This document shows, piece after piece, positions 9,568 through 22,100 of a stretch of DNA of 64,000 bases (positions are counted from its first letter, which is position 1; every line of letters starts with the position of its first letter). A program made the position numbers and the translations under genes. The stretch is from Beroe forskalii (Eukaryota > Ctenophora > Nuda > Beroida > Beroidae), in contig WFMF01000267.1 in NCBI GenBank assembly GCA_011033025.1, positions 175,985-239,984 of the forward strand. Direction: 5' to 3'. The notes below the pieces were generated by a model. It did no database searches, was not told the DNA's origin, and saw only the letters and a program-made list of their open reading frames with translations.

Positions 9568-10775
9568 TGCTAAACACGTATATCCTCGTTTGCCGTTGCG
9601 TTGAACTGCGCGGCGCATACACACAACTATGCGGGCTTAGGAAGGGGCTTCTCACTCAGTCGTTGACAGGCTCTCGGGTAGGTCTCCCATGTAAACGGGA
9701 CTGAACTGAGCGACGTCACAGATCTTGTTGTTGTCCTAAGCTACATTGCACATGCTATGTATCCCTGTTTGACGTTTGTTGTTTGTTCGCGCGCGCCTTT
9801 TCTTCGAAAAATCACTATTTTTAGTGTTCTCTGAGTATGCGGGCTTAGGAAGATTTAGATAGCGGGTCAAAAATGATCGTCCGACAACGTCCGGCGGACG
9901 TTTCCTTGCAATTGCATTGAATTTGAAACTGAAAGTACTTTGCGCGGACAAATTTCAGTTTCAAACTCAATGCAATTGCAAGGAGCAATTTTTTATTCCT
10001 AAGCCCTCGTAGGATGTTACCCTACGTGCTACGGCCCCTGCGCGCGCAACGATCCTCATTTGGACGGTCACATTTGCGCTTTCGCCATCCAGTCAGAAGA
10101 AATAGACGGGCAATGTCCGCATAGGTGTTTCCCCTAACTTCCCCTAACCAGGGGCGCCGCGCACTCCATGGTTAGGGCAAGGGCAACCCCTAACCAGGAG
10201 TGTCGTTTGGAATTCAGAATTGGTGCAATGCGCGCGCGTAAAACTAGGAAATATAAATAGGGATTTGTTGCTAAACACGTATATCCCTGTCTGCGTTGCG
10301 CGGCGCGCTTCCCCAGGGAAGCGCCGCGCGCGTACACACACCTATGCGGGCTTAGGAAAGGGATTTGGTTAGACTTAGAGCAACATAGGTCATGTGTGTA
10401 CGCGCCGCGCGAGCCACACTTGCCAGGCGTTGCCTGGCCCCCTCGCGCGCGCTAAGCGCGCGCGCCGACTCGCAGGCAACGTCTGGCAAAGCCACACAGG
10501 GCCAGGGGTACACCACATTGATATGATATACGTGTTTTAGCAAACTTTCGTAGGGATGTTAGGCCCCGCGCAACGTTCCACATTTGCAATTGCATTTGGA
10601 CGGTCAGTCGCGTCGAAGAGCAATTGCAATTAAATTTAGATGTTTAAAAACCCAGGCGGCGTTAATTTGCCGCACCTCACAAGCTAAGTTGCTAAACACG
10701 TATATCCCTGTGTGGCTCGCGCGGCGCGCTTCCCCAGCGGCGCGTACACACACCTATGCGGGCTTAGGAAAAGCT
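9568..10775. repeat. Cluster of TAAACACGTATATCC...GCGGGCTTAGGAA elements
   Basis: Units starting GCTAAACACGTATATCC and ending CTATGCGGGCTTAGGAA occur at ~9570-9650, 10,259-10,365 and 10,683-10,775, and inverted at 10,372-10,545. Each has a GC-rich palindromic centre (GCGGCGCGCTTCCCCAG). A partial end is at 9835-9852. The TIR-like ends suggest one small DNA-transposon family with nested insertions. Confidence 0.65.
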
Positions 10776-11158
10776 AAGGTGAAGACACCAATGTAAATTA
10801 AAATATATGACTTGAGAATAAAAACAAAAATTTGATGAAAAATAAATATCACGATCGCACTGAGGAAACACTGCCAGGTTGGGATCGGTATAAAAACTCA
10901 AGAATTCGGTTACAAAATACAGTTCACATTTGACCATCAAATTTAAACGTGTTTCAATTTCACCTCGAAAATATTGGCCAGACTCAGTCGCCAAGTTTGA
11001 ATGGGACACATGCAATTCCTTTCCATCCGTGCTCTGGTACTCTAGTGGTACGTAGGCATGTCAAAATGTTATATTTCCTGCGAAAAATTTGCCCCGAAAT
11101 GGAGAATATAACATTTTAAATTTGTTGTTTGGTTTAATACGTGCCCGGTAAATGTAAT

Positions 11159-11473
11159 AGGGGCCATCCATATAGGACGTCCGCAAAATTTCGGCCATTT
11201 CAGACCCCTCCCTCCCCCCTTGTCCGCAAACGTCCGCAATCCAGAAACCTCTCCCTCCGCCCGCATTTTCTTCAAAATCTTTTGGGTCATCATTTTTGGC
11301 CCCGAAATTTCATGATTTTCTAGTGAAATAGCCGTCAAATCGCCCAAAATTTCCATGAATTGCGGACGTCCGCATTTGGCCAAACACCCCCCTCCCCCAT
11401 ACGTCCGCAAACGTCCGCATTGGCCAGACTCCCCCCTCCCCCCTCATTGCGGACGTCCTTTATGGATGGCCCC
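11159..11473. mobile_element. Non-autonomous TIR element (GGGGCCATCCATA ends)
   Basis: GGGGCCATCCATATAGGACG at the left is mirrored by CGTCCTTTATGGATGGCCCC at the right, an imperfect TIR of about 26 bp. The interior carries repeated ACGTCCGCAAACGTCCGCA words and CCCTCCC tracts. No transposase frame; flanking duplication unclear. Confidence 0.75.
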
Positions 11474-11848
11474 AAAGTCAACTTTCATTCAAATATAAAT
11501 AAATTTTGCCATGTTCTTTCGATCTCAGACTGTAAAATGTGAAACGCAATTCTGTTTTAAAGTTCAACAGTTTCGAAAGTTCGAAGATAACATCCACAAA
11601 AACGAGCCTTTTTTGTAATTCATATCAACAAATATCATAATCATATATGACGTAATCAGTTAACAAAATTCATAATAAAAGATCACAAAAGTAGTGATAT
11701 TCATAGTTACTGTTCAGTCAAAAATAATTTATAAAATTCACAATACAGCCAAGGTCAAAAACCTACGAATAATAAGATATTGTTTTACCGCGGAAATGAT
11801 TTTCAAACGCCGGGAGGTAAAAAAGCGGTTATATTATCGGTGGCGACA

Positions 11849-11995
11849 TAAACCAATCAGCGCACGTTTTGATGGTTCAACGCCGCGCTGATTGGTCAAT
11901 GCCGCAACGATCTCAGAACCAATGAGATTCTGAATTCATCGCGACATTGACCAATCAGCACGCGAGTTCACCATCAGCACGCCAAATGCCAGTGT
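11849..11995. repeat. CCAATCAGC hairpin cluster
   Basis: ATAAACCAATCAGCGCACG faces CGCGCTGATTGGTCAATG, followed by a second arm CGACATTGACCAATCAGCAC. Same family as 53,062-53,180 and 59,762-59,875. Confidence 0.6.
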
Positions 11996-12815
11996 ATCAA
12001 ATTCAATGTCTATAATGCGGTCCTGTGGGCAATAATCTAATACGTCGTCGATATAAACAAACTTTTCATCGAGATAATGACATCACTGTAAAAATTAACA
12101 GCCCGACAATCTTTTTGATCTAACTACAAAATATTTAAATCATATTATCCAGCCAAAAATCAGTATGAAAATATATCAATTATACAATCCTTGAATATTT
12201 CTGTTAAAAATAAAATATGGCGGTCATGTCTTTTTTCAAATATAACAGTGCATTTTTGTCATTTGTGAACATAAACTAACACTAGCTAAATAAAGTCAAC
12301 GTATAGATTCACCTATGTGATAAATAATATGTAATCTATGTTATAATTATATGTCCATAAAAGAGAGAAAAAAGAACTAAACGGATGTGATGAGTCCAAA
12401 AAACTTTCAGATTGAAGGAAACATGTGCACTACGTGGATTCGATACAAAAATAACACCTTATTATTTTGAGAGAAGTACACATAACCGTCGAAACGCAGT
12501 CGAGTCGGGTGCTCGGAATTACCTATTTCGTTGACAAAATTGAATTTAGCAATAGCAGCCCAAGTATCTTCTACATAAAAATAAAATGTTGTAACGTAGA
12601 ACGTTGGTTGTTGTTAAGTGTTTCTTCCATTGAACTTGAGAGATGTGTGAAAAGCAGGGGTCCTTCAAACTTAAGCCACTTGGTGCCTCTCAATTTCTTC
12701 TTCAAACATTTGCCATATTGTATGCGCTGCATCAATAGATGGCTGCCGGGTGAGAGAACCTTTCGGGTTTATACGATCACTGATTTTCTAAGTGTTCCTT
12801 CTGGTTCCGTGGCAC

Positions 12816-12821
12816 TTTATT
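12816..12821 (-). promoter_or_regulatory. Candidate polyadenylation signal of lectin-Ig gene
   Basis: AATAAA on the minus strand about 245 nt after the stop at 13,065-13,067; a plausible 3'UTR end. The intervening stretch has GGTGGCACTTTGAAGGTGG-type short repeats. Confidence 0.45.
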
Positions 12822-13064
12822 TGAACTGTCAAGAGTGTAACGATCTTCATTCATATCTGGTGAATACACAGCAAATATAGATGAAGATGACGCCAGATCA
12901 TCATGGTTCCGAGCTGGAACTTTGGAGGTGGCACTTTGAAGGTGGAACTTGTGAAAGTCGGCACCTTAAGGTTGGCACACACTGGTGACATCACATGATG
13001 TTCGCATGTCCCGGTCTTTGGGTCGCAATGTATTACATTTTCAGTATTGTATCTAAACATGGAA

Positions 13065-13148
13065 CTACACGTAAAAAGTCAAGAGCAGTTGCATAAAGAT
13101 AACCATGAATCCACAGTAACTGATCTGAGTCCGACTTGAGTTCTGTAT
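13065..13148 (-). CDS. Lectin-Ig gene exon 15: GPI-signal tail and stop
   Basis: Acceptor TTATTTCAG, phase 0. It encodes IQNSSRTQISYCGF, then hydrophobic MVIFMQLLLTFYV and TAG. A short polar spacer with small residues followed by a terminal hydrophobic block and no cytoplasmic tail is the GPI-anchor pattern; a tail-less membrane anchor is the alternative. Confidence 0.82.
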   Translation of the reverse strand: MQNSSRTQISYCGFMVIFMQLLLTFYV

Positions 13149-16100
13149 CTGAAATAATAACAATGATGATTTTCAAGTTAAATAAGGCATATAATTGAAC
13201 CTGTCCATCTCAATCGAAATAAAAATCGTGATTAACTTTAAACAAAATGCCAAATTGCCCGCCATTTTGAAGTCAAGCATCCTTGAAAAAAATATAAAAC
13301 GAGACATATTTTCTAAAAAAAGAAAAAAACTCTTCCTCCAAAACTCACAGATTCGGCAGATATGGAGTTATTCTTTGGTTTCTTATCCTTCCTATCCTCC
13401 ACCTCCACGTTGTTGTCTACGAAGTACCCCGGGTTGCTGGTATCAACACTCGTCCTCCAGGGTGGCGAGGTGGTGCTGGCTCCTTGGGGAACCACGGGAC
13501 CCGATACCACCGTCTCCGCTGCAAGGTTATTATCATAAGTTATATTTGCGCGGCGTAAAGAAATACAAATGAAATGTCAGCACGCCGCGCAAACTTACGC
13601 CGCGCAAACTGCCGTTCGAACTGTCACCGTAAAACAGTATAAGTAAGAAAATTTAAAACACTCACACAGTGTTTTATGAGGAGTCTGGAAGGTCACACTG
13701 AAGGTCACACCCCGAGCTGAGAGAATCTCCCGGCTGAAGTGTACTGTGGAGCACTGGGTCTTGTTTCGGAAGAGACCGGCAGTGATCTGATAGGTCTGCT
13801 CAGTTTCCTCTACTGACTTGCCTTCCTTTTGCCTGAAAAATGGATATTTCAGTACTCATAGTTAAAATTAATAAGTCGAAAAACACTAAGACCCGCACTT
13901 GTCGAATCGGATGCTTACCAAGATGCACCGGGTTTAGACCCGCAGCCCGTAAGCTAATATTGACCCGATCATGTAAGGGTTTATGTATTGTAGACACCAA
14001 TGAGGGTTCTTTAATAGCATGAACAGTAAAATATCTCACCAGTAGATTTCGGTAGGAGGGTATTTGCCCCTGTAACAACACTGCATGGAAGCGGACAGGG
14101 ATTCTTCTGCCAATCTGCCAGCGCACGTCACCTCTGGAATATTGCAATTTAGATTTCTAAAAAAATGGATAAATGAAGAAAATCTTATGAAATAAATCAC
14201 ACCAGTCTCATAAACAAATTATGAAATAAGGATAATCCAGAAATAACTAATATCAAAGAAAAAAAAAAACTAGATAAAATTGAAAATTAGGATAAAAACT
14301 ATTAGATAAAAACTAGTAGATAAAAACTATAGATAAATACGAATTAAAATAAGAAGTAAATAAGGACAGCCCATGACTAACCTGGAATGTCGACCTCCAC
14401 AGAAGCTTTGAACTCCCTCCCATCTACAGTGAACTGACAAGTCCACGTCTCAGGGACAGGGTTGTCTATGGTCAGGATGGACATCATAGAGTTGTCATAA
14501 AACACTCCCGTCTGCAAAATATTATTTGTGTAACTAACAGCACTAAAAAAGGAGAGAAATGTTAAGATTTGGGAAGGAAGACTAAAAGTTTTGGAAAATT
14601 GGAAATGTGAATTGAAAAAAAGAAGTAAGTTCAAGTTGGGGAATATAACTGCAGCTTATCAGCAGAAATTGTCTTGACATTGACGAGACAGCGCGTGAGA
14701 TTTTGAGATGAGAGTAAACTACTGCCTCTCCCATAATAACAATATTTCAAATCTCAATCCTTCTCACCGATAAACTGAACCCGTCCCTGCCACTGAATTC
14801 TTCCACCTGAACTATTCCGTTGGTCCAGTAGATGTAGTCAGGTGGTTTGGGAGAGTTCTTCAGTTTACACGATAACCGGGCTGGTTCCCGGTGTCGAGAC
14901 ACCGTGTCATCCGTGGTTTCTATCGCTGAAATGTATAGAAATGAATAGAAAATGTATAAAAATGTATATAAGGTGAAAATGTATAACTATAAAAGTGTAT
15001 GAAAATGTACAGAAATGTATAGAGATGAATGTAAAAATATGCGGCACCATGTATGTACGTGCTTTAGGTACTTTTCAAGCAGAACCACATATGTACAAAT
15101 GGTGCTTATGTGGGAATTTCAGAAGGCTTTCCCAAAACTCGTGGCATCTACGTAACAATAAAAGTGAGCCTTCCTCTAGGGAGGTGTCAGGCTGGTTTCT
15201 GAGTCACCATTTGGTATTTATGATAACACATAAGCATAGTCCCTGTTTATGATTATGCCAGATGATTAACAAATTGGTAGAACCTAAACGTGCTAAGTTC
15301 GGTACATCACGATCAAATTGAACCGTGCATGGCTCAATCCAAAGATTTAATTCGGGACCTTGGTATCAAAATCTTCACATATAGTATCGGTCTGATGTAT
15401 TTTGGTACGCAGCAGTCCCCAACATACATTACTTTACTCGAACTCACAAAGTAATTTGTGCGGATGTAGGTTACAACCAGTTTCAAGTTCCAACACTTCA
15501 GTAGATGACGAGAATATTAATTTGATACACGATAATACTAATTTGATACACCCTACAAGGACAGACAGGGCCACTTCACGGTTTTATCAGCTGTCTCTAA
15601 GTCTGGTTATCACCTGTCCTAAGTCTGGTTACTGCTTAGCAAGTCTAGGCTGTAAGTCTAGTTTCTAAGGCATACTGATGGTAGAGTACCAAAGTAGGAG
15701 CCCACTGACCGCTCCTCAATTCTCCCTGTTCATAAACAGCGGACCAGGGTGCCAGCCAAGGACTAAAAGCTTAACGGACCTACAGAGCACCTTTTGCCTG
15801 GTTTTGTTACAGTGTCGACCTGTATGTCTAGTGTCTAACCCGTAGACGCATCACATGTTTGACTGTGTATCACAGCTTGATAAACTAATTACTGTCATGG
15901 TGACACGGTGGTACTGAAGTTTCCAAATAAAAATAATATTTCATATTCTTATCGGTAGAGACTTGAGTCTGGGAGATAAGAGTTTTAAAGTTTTAAAAGA
16001 ATGTTAATGTAGTTTTCATTAAGAGTAAGTAACGATCTTACGTTATTCATGGAGACGTTGGTCTTTTAAAAATCCATTTTTTCTAAAAATATACAATGGT

Positions 16101-19100
16101 ACATATAACCAAGTTATAATTCTGATTTTTAAAACTTTCAGAATAATGAAAAGCAAATCATATTACGTCAAAATATAATGCCGTAAGGCAGCAAATTTAA
16201 GTCACGGATGAAATGTAATGTCATATTCTCGCATTATGAAAGACACAAATCTTATTCCATTTAAATTGAGTTACATTTATCGAATGAAAATACCAAGACC
16301 AAAGCCCTACAAAATATACAAGAACATTAAGTGCTAAAGTGATAAATGTGGGAATAAAGTTGTTACCCGTTATATGTGCAACTAAATAACTAGACCAGTT
16401 GCATTCAACTACATTCTCCCAGCTTATGAACAAACAGTTATGTCAAATGTGGAAATATAAAGTTGTCAAATGTGTAACTTAGTAACAAGACCAACTTGAA
16501 AACAAATTACAATTACAAAAACAAACAAACAAGAAACAAGAAACAAACAAAAAACAACGAAAAAACCCACAAAAACCCACCGATTTGGCTGTACGCCACG
16601 TAGAACTGTAGGTATTGGTCTGATATCCGGCCCGCTGAGTCAAAGGCGTCCTCACAGACCCCGAGCTGCACCGTAGCTTCACGGATAAGAGCGTAACCTG
16701 GGGTAAAACGAGTTTGAAATATCCTAGCGTGTAACCTGGGGGCCATGTTCCTGAGGGTTGCCGGTTAAAGACCAGTTCATGAAATCCTGGAATTGTGGTT
16801 AGGTTTTCAGTTGGTGCTTCTGCTTATATACCCTGTTTTAACCCTCACTTTTAGACGGATACATGAAATTGTAAAAATTATGTTCCTTAATGGCAAATGA
16901 TACCTATATTAATAGGTAAATGATACCTATATATCAGTCGCCAAATTATGGTAGTCGCCAAATTTAGACGAGATTAGATTTTATTCTTATATCGTTTCTG
17001 ATGAACTTAGACCATTTAGATCTGGTTTGATATCAAAATAAAGCAGTGCTCAATAAATAGAATTTCTCGACCCAAAATGATTCCGCAAACCTTTGGCCAA
17101 TATAGCTATAGGCCATGGGGTTGGTCAAGAAAAATATTTTATGCGACCAATAACTTTGACGTGAATGCAGTAGAATGAGCTGCATTCTATACAAAACTCA
17201 TTTATTATTGTTTTAAAATTCAATCAAATGTCCAATGAGTTAGCCAGCACTCAGCTTTAGCCCGCCACTTCTCTAGTTCTAACAACCCACAGATATTCAA
17301 ATATTCAGCAAATATGGAGTTACCCGGCACTCCACAGCTGTGGAATGCCGGCAAATGTTGTGAGGTGAAAAGTCGGACTATATCAAATTATCAGTCATTC
17401 ATTGAATAATCAATATCTATACCTGAATATGTAGAAATTAACAAATAAACGTACCGTAGACATCTAGACAGAGTTTAAGTTTGGGTGAGGATATCTGGAA
17501 ATCATCTAGAACATGAGGTTGCGTAGTCCACACCTGAATATTAAATAATTAAATCATTTAATTGCTCACTGATAAAAACATTTCAAATAGTCTCTAATTT
17601 GGTGCTCTCTTCCCCTCTTAAACAGTGGCAGTTCGAACTGCGCGGCGTACGGACATGTTATTTGTATGTCTTTACGCCGCGCAAAGTTACACAAAACTGC
17701 AGTTCGAACTGTCACTGTAAATGAATTATTATGACATATCACGGGTACACTGCCGTGATCTGGAAAAAGGAAGTAACTGCAAATTTTGAAGTTTTGGAGA
17801 TATGGGTACCAAAATTTTCAGCTCGTTGAGCTCTACAAGATGAGCTATGTCATTGGAATGAGAAATGCTCCTGAAAAAACTCGAAAAGAAGTAACTGCAG
17901 TTTTGAGAACATTTCAGCGATTTTGTGATTTTGTTATCTGGAAGAAGGAAGTATCTCACGCAGATACTTCCTTTTTCCAGATAAACCTTGAAAATTGGGC
18001 ACTTACTTCCTTTTGAGACAGTTTTTCTCCAGAGTGTTCAAATTATAATTTGTAAAAAGGAAGTATCTTACTGATTATTCATGCCTTATACTTCTTTTTC
18101 TAGGTAATACTCTCATAAAGGCCAGAATTGAAAAGGAAGTATCTTACATAGATACTTCCTTTTCCAAATAAACCTTGAAAATGTGTTAGTTACTTCCTCT
18201 ACTGAACATAGTTTGGTGTGCTGTTTCAAGATAAAAGGAAGTAACTGACAAATGTCCCAGAAAAAAGGAAGTAACTGCAGTTTTAGTCGGAATTTCTTTC
18301 AAATCATTAGCAATTAACCCATTACTGTGGATGCACTGATTATTGAATAGAAATAAAAATTAGCGAGCGAGAATTTATGATCATTCACCTCTCAGTATAT
18401 ATGAATTTCACCATATCTATCCGAAAATAAATTGTCGAGAAAATGTGAAACGCAAAAGTGCGATTATCTCGAAACGAAGTTCATGCTAGTTACTTCCTTT
18501 TTCCAAATCACGGCAGTACAGTACTCCAATATAGTGGTTGTCCGCACCTGTTCTTCCAGTAAAGTGGAACACCGCTCCAGGATTGTAATATGTTGCTTAG
18601 CAACAGTAATAGGTTGCTTAGCAACACTAAAAACAACATTGTTTATATTGAAAACATTTCAAATAATCTGTAATCAGTTGCTGTCCTCCCCTCTTAAAAT
18701 GAAGTATTATAACATATACTACAGCACTTCTGTGCTGTGGTTTTCCACACCTGTTCTTCCAGTAAAGTGGAGCACCGCTCCAGGATAACTCTGGGGTCCC
18801 TGCCGTCCACAGTACTGGGCGTCAGGCACAGTTTGAAGAGTTGAGGGTTAGGGATAGGGTCTCAGAGGGGTTAGCATTTGTTGGGGCAGTGGTATGGTTA
18901 TAGAACCCTCTGACGTTTTCATTGGTGTCTAATTTCTATAATACATCGAATCTTGCTTGATTGGGTCAGGGTTAATATTGACCCTCGCACTTCGGTTAGT
19001 TGGAAACGCTCATTGGTACGGAATATATTTAAAATCGGGAGGGTAAAAACCTCGCAATTTCCACAGGAATAACAAGAATTAAGTTAAAATTTCGCTAACT

Positions 19101-22100
19101 AAATTTCACTAAGATTTCACTCACTTGTACGCGAAGTTCTCGATCTGGTTCCGATCATTATATCTCCAGATCTGCTTCGGTTCGGTCTTATTACACGTAG
19201 TGCTGATTATCGTGCTCTCGTTGGAAGCTTCGAAGCAGTTCTGAACCTCCCGAACAAACATTCGACCCCATTTGTTGTTCAGGAACTCGCTGTCTGAGGG
19301 CAATGGGGTGTTAGGAGGAGCTGTCTGAGGGCAATGGGGTGTTAGGAAGAGTGCTATTAGTTGTTTGGAACCATGTTTTACCCCTTTTCACTTTTGCCTC
19401 CATTCCGGCTGCGTTTTATCCTTCGACTGTGTTATTTCGACTGTGTTAAACCCTATTCACTTATTGAATCCATTCTGAATGTATAAACAATAAACACTAT
19501 TTCACCTTATTCTCCTTGTGTTTAACCCTACTTAAACCCTATATTTAAACCCTATTTAAACCCCATTTAAACCCTATATTTGAACCCCCACCCACACTTA
19601 CGAGATGCCCGAGTACTGATGCCGGAATGTCTGGACCCAATGACAGAGTCCAGCAGTAGCAGGGTGGATAGAGTTAGGTGCAGAATAGTTCTAACCCTGC
19701 TCTACCCTATTCTCCTGTGTTTAACCCTATTTAAACCCCTACTTAAACCCTATTTAAACCCCATTTAAACCCCATTTAAACCCTATATTTAAACCCCCCA
19801 CACTTACGAGATGCCCGAGTACTGATGCCGGAATGTCTGGACCCAATGACAGAGTCCAGCAGTAGCAGGGTGGATAGAGTTAGGTGCAGAATAGTTCTAA
19901 CCCTGTTCTACCCTATTCTCACTGAGTTTAACCCCTATTTAAACCCTATTTAAACCCTATATTTGAACCCCACACTTACGAGATGCCCGAGTACTGATGC
20001 CGGAATGTCTGGACCCAATGACAGAGTCCAGCAGTAGCAGGGTGGATAGAGTGAGGTGAAGAATAGTTCTAACCCTGCTCTACCCTATTCTCCTGTGTTT
20101 AACCCTGTTTAAACCCCTGTTTAAACCCCATAAAAACCTATATTTAAACCCTATATTTGAACCCCATTTAAACCCTATACTTGAACCCCCCACCCACACT
20201 TACGAGATGCCCGAGTACTGATGCCCGAGTGTCTGGACCCAATGACAGAGTCCAGCAGTAGCAGGGTGGATAGAGTAAGGTGGAGAATAGTTCTAACCCT
20301 GCTCTACCCTATTCTCCTGTGTTTAACCATATTTAAACCCCATTTAAACCCTATATTTGAACCCCACACTTACGAGATGCCCGAGTACTGATGCCGGAAT
20401 GTCTGGACCCAATGACAGAGTCCAGCAGTAGCAGGGTGGATAGAGTGAGGTGAAGAATAGTTCTAACCCTGCTCTACCCTATTCTCACTGTGTTTAACCC
20501 TATTTAAACCCCATTTAAACCCCATTTAAACCCCATTTAAACCCCTATATTTGAACCCCACACTTACGAGATGCCCGAGTACTGATGCCGGAATGTCTGG
20601 ACCCAATGACAGAGTCCAGCAGTAGCAGGGTGGATAGAGTTAGGTGAAGAATAGTTCGCTGGGATCTAGGTCGCTCCAGGATAGCACAGGGTTCGGGATA
20701 TGAATTATATTTGTGTGGTGGATTGGTTGTGTTTTTTGTGTGTGTAATCCTCTTTTTTAATGATATAGTCTCAAGATGTTTGAGAAGTGTCTTTTATTCT
20801 TCTGCTGATTATAGTCCCGACTATATATGCGACTATCTACTTTTCTCCTCTGTCTTTCTTAGTGTTTTTATCCCAGATATATGGTTATATCCAGTCACAC
20901 GATGTCACGTGATCATATGATAGACTGTGATTGGATGGTGAGAGGAGGAGGAGCTTCTGATTGGTTGGTGGTGGGTGTGGAGGTGGGCGTGGTTCTACGA
21001 GGTGTTGTAGGGGTGGCCGCTGGTGTTGTTAGGCATCCTCAAGGTAGGCGTGGTCAGAAAATTAAAATATTAAATTAAAATATCATTTGGAAAATCTACA
21101 AAAATATACCTTTTAAAAATCTATTTGGCAAACTAATAAATGAAAATATTATACAAATTCAACGATTCTAGAAAAGACAGAAATGGGTGTACACTGTAAG
21201 AATATAGCGTTATAAATTATACGAAAAGCCCTATAAAAGAAAATTTTAGTAGGTATAAAAACGAAATAAAAAACCGCGAATTATAAATGTCAATTACATT
21301 AACGCTTTTCGGAATTACGGACTAATTTTAATGATAACGAAATATAATATATTACTCCTCGAATCGTGTAACATTTTAATGGCTTTCTAACTCTGAATTC
21401 GATAGACTGCAGATGACAGTTTCGTCATGATAAACGTTTAAGTTTATGTAATTTGTGACCTCACACAGTCACAGTGCCTACATGGAAACTAATTCAAGAC
21501 ATCCAATTTACACATATTTCAATAAAATGCACATAGGGACCCCAGTTACCAATTAATGGCATTAATCGCCACCTGTCTTAATGCAGAGGTCACACGAAAT
21601 CGGGTGGTGGCGATGTGAGGATGACGTCATCATATCACCATATTTGGTCATAATTCGGTAATTATTGCCCATTTTTGGTTATTTTCATCGGTTGAGCCAC
21701 CTAGGTCTGCAATGTATATTTCTTTGAGCCCGATTACAGTGAATTATTGCATAGGCTCCGTGAAAATAAGCTAAAGAATTAACGAACTAAGTACCTAACA
21801 TCAACGCCTCGAAAACACACAAAAATAAGGCAACAATATAATGAGCAAAGTTAGGAACGAGGTATGAACAAGGCAAGGAAGGGAAATAAGTATCTAAGTA
21901 TAGTTTGCTTGTCTGCCGAAAAGAAGCAAAGAAAAGAAACTAGAATCCATATAATTACATTATTACGATACAGAAAAAACACCCATTCTTTAAACTTATA
22001 TATATAGAGAGATAGAGGGATAAAATTAAAATAGAGACGAAAAGTAGATGTTATTTTGCGAGATATTCAGGGTAAAAACTGCTCATTATCATCGACAGTA

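Larger units (their letters stand above)
6890..12790. other. Intergenic spacer between ITPK and the lectin-Ig gene
   Basis: No exon-like segment with splice signals and family similarity was found. It holds the hairpins, minisatellite and inverted-repeat elements listed separately; the rest is AT-rich unique-looking sequence. Confidence 0.6.
19540..20665. repeat. Six-copy ~200-bp tandem array (core ~85 bp)
   Basis: An ~85-bp core (CACTTACGAGATGCCCGAGT...GGGTGGATAGAG) recurs six times, separated by length-variable ATTTAAACCC spacers. Cores are nearly identical; spacers differ. On the minus strand every core ends in a consensus donor. Confidence 0.92.

Noticed and set aside
11069..11410. 113-codon minus-strand frame
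   Set aside because: Falls almost entirely inside the TIR element at 11,159-11,473 and mirrors its repeats.
13870..13960. tRNA-like stretch around ACCGGGTTTAGACCCGCAG
   Set aside because: No acceptor-stem pairing or conserved A/B boxes could be arranged.
13800..14147. 115-codon minus-strand frame reading across exons 12-13
   Set aside because: Its frame differs from the phase set by flanking exons and reads through an intron; the Ig reading uses another frame with correct splice phases.
19540..20560. AAACCCTATTTAAACCC tracts as interstitial telomere
   Set aside because: The hexamer register is not kept; tracts are variable spacers between array cores.
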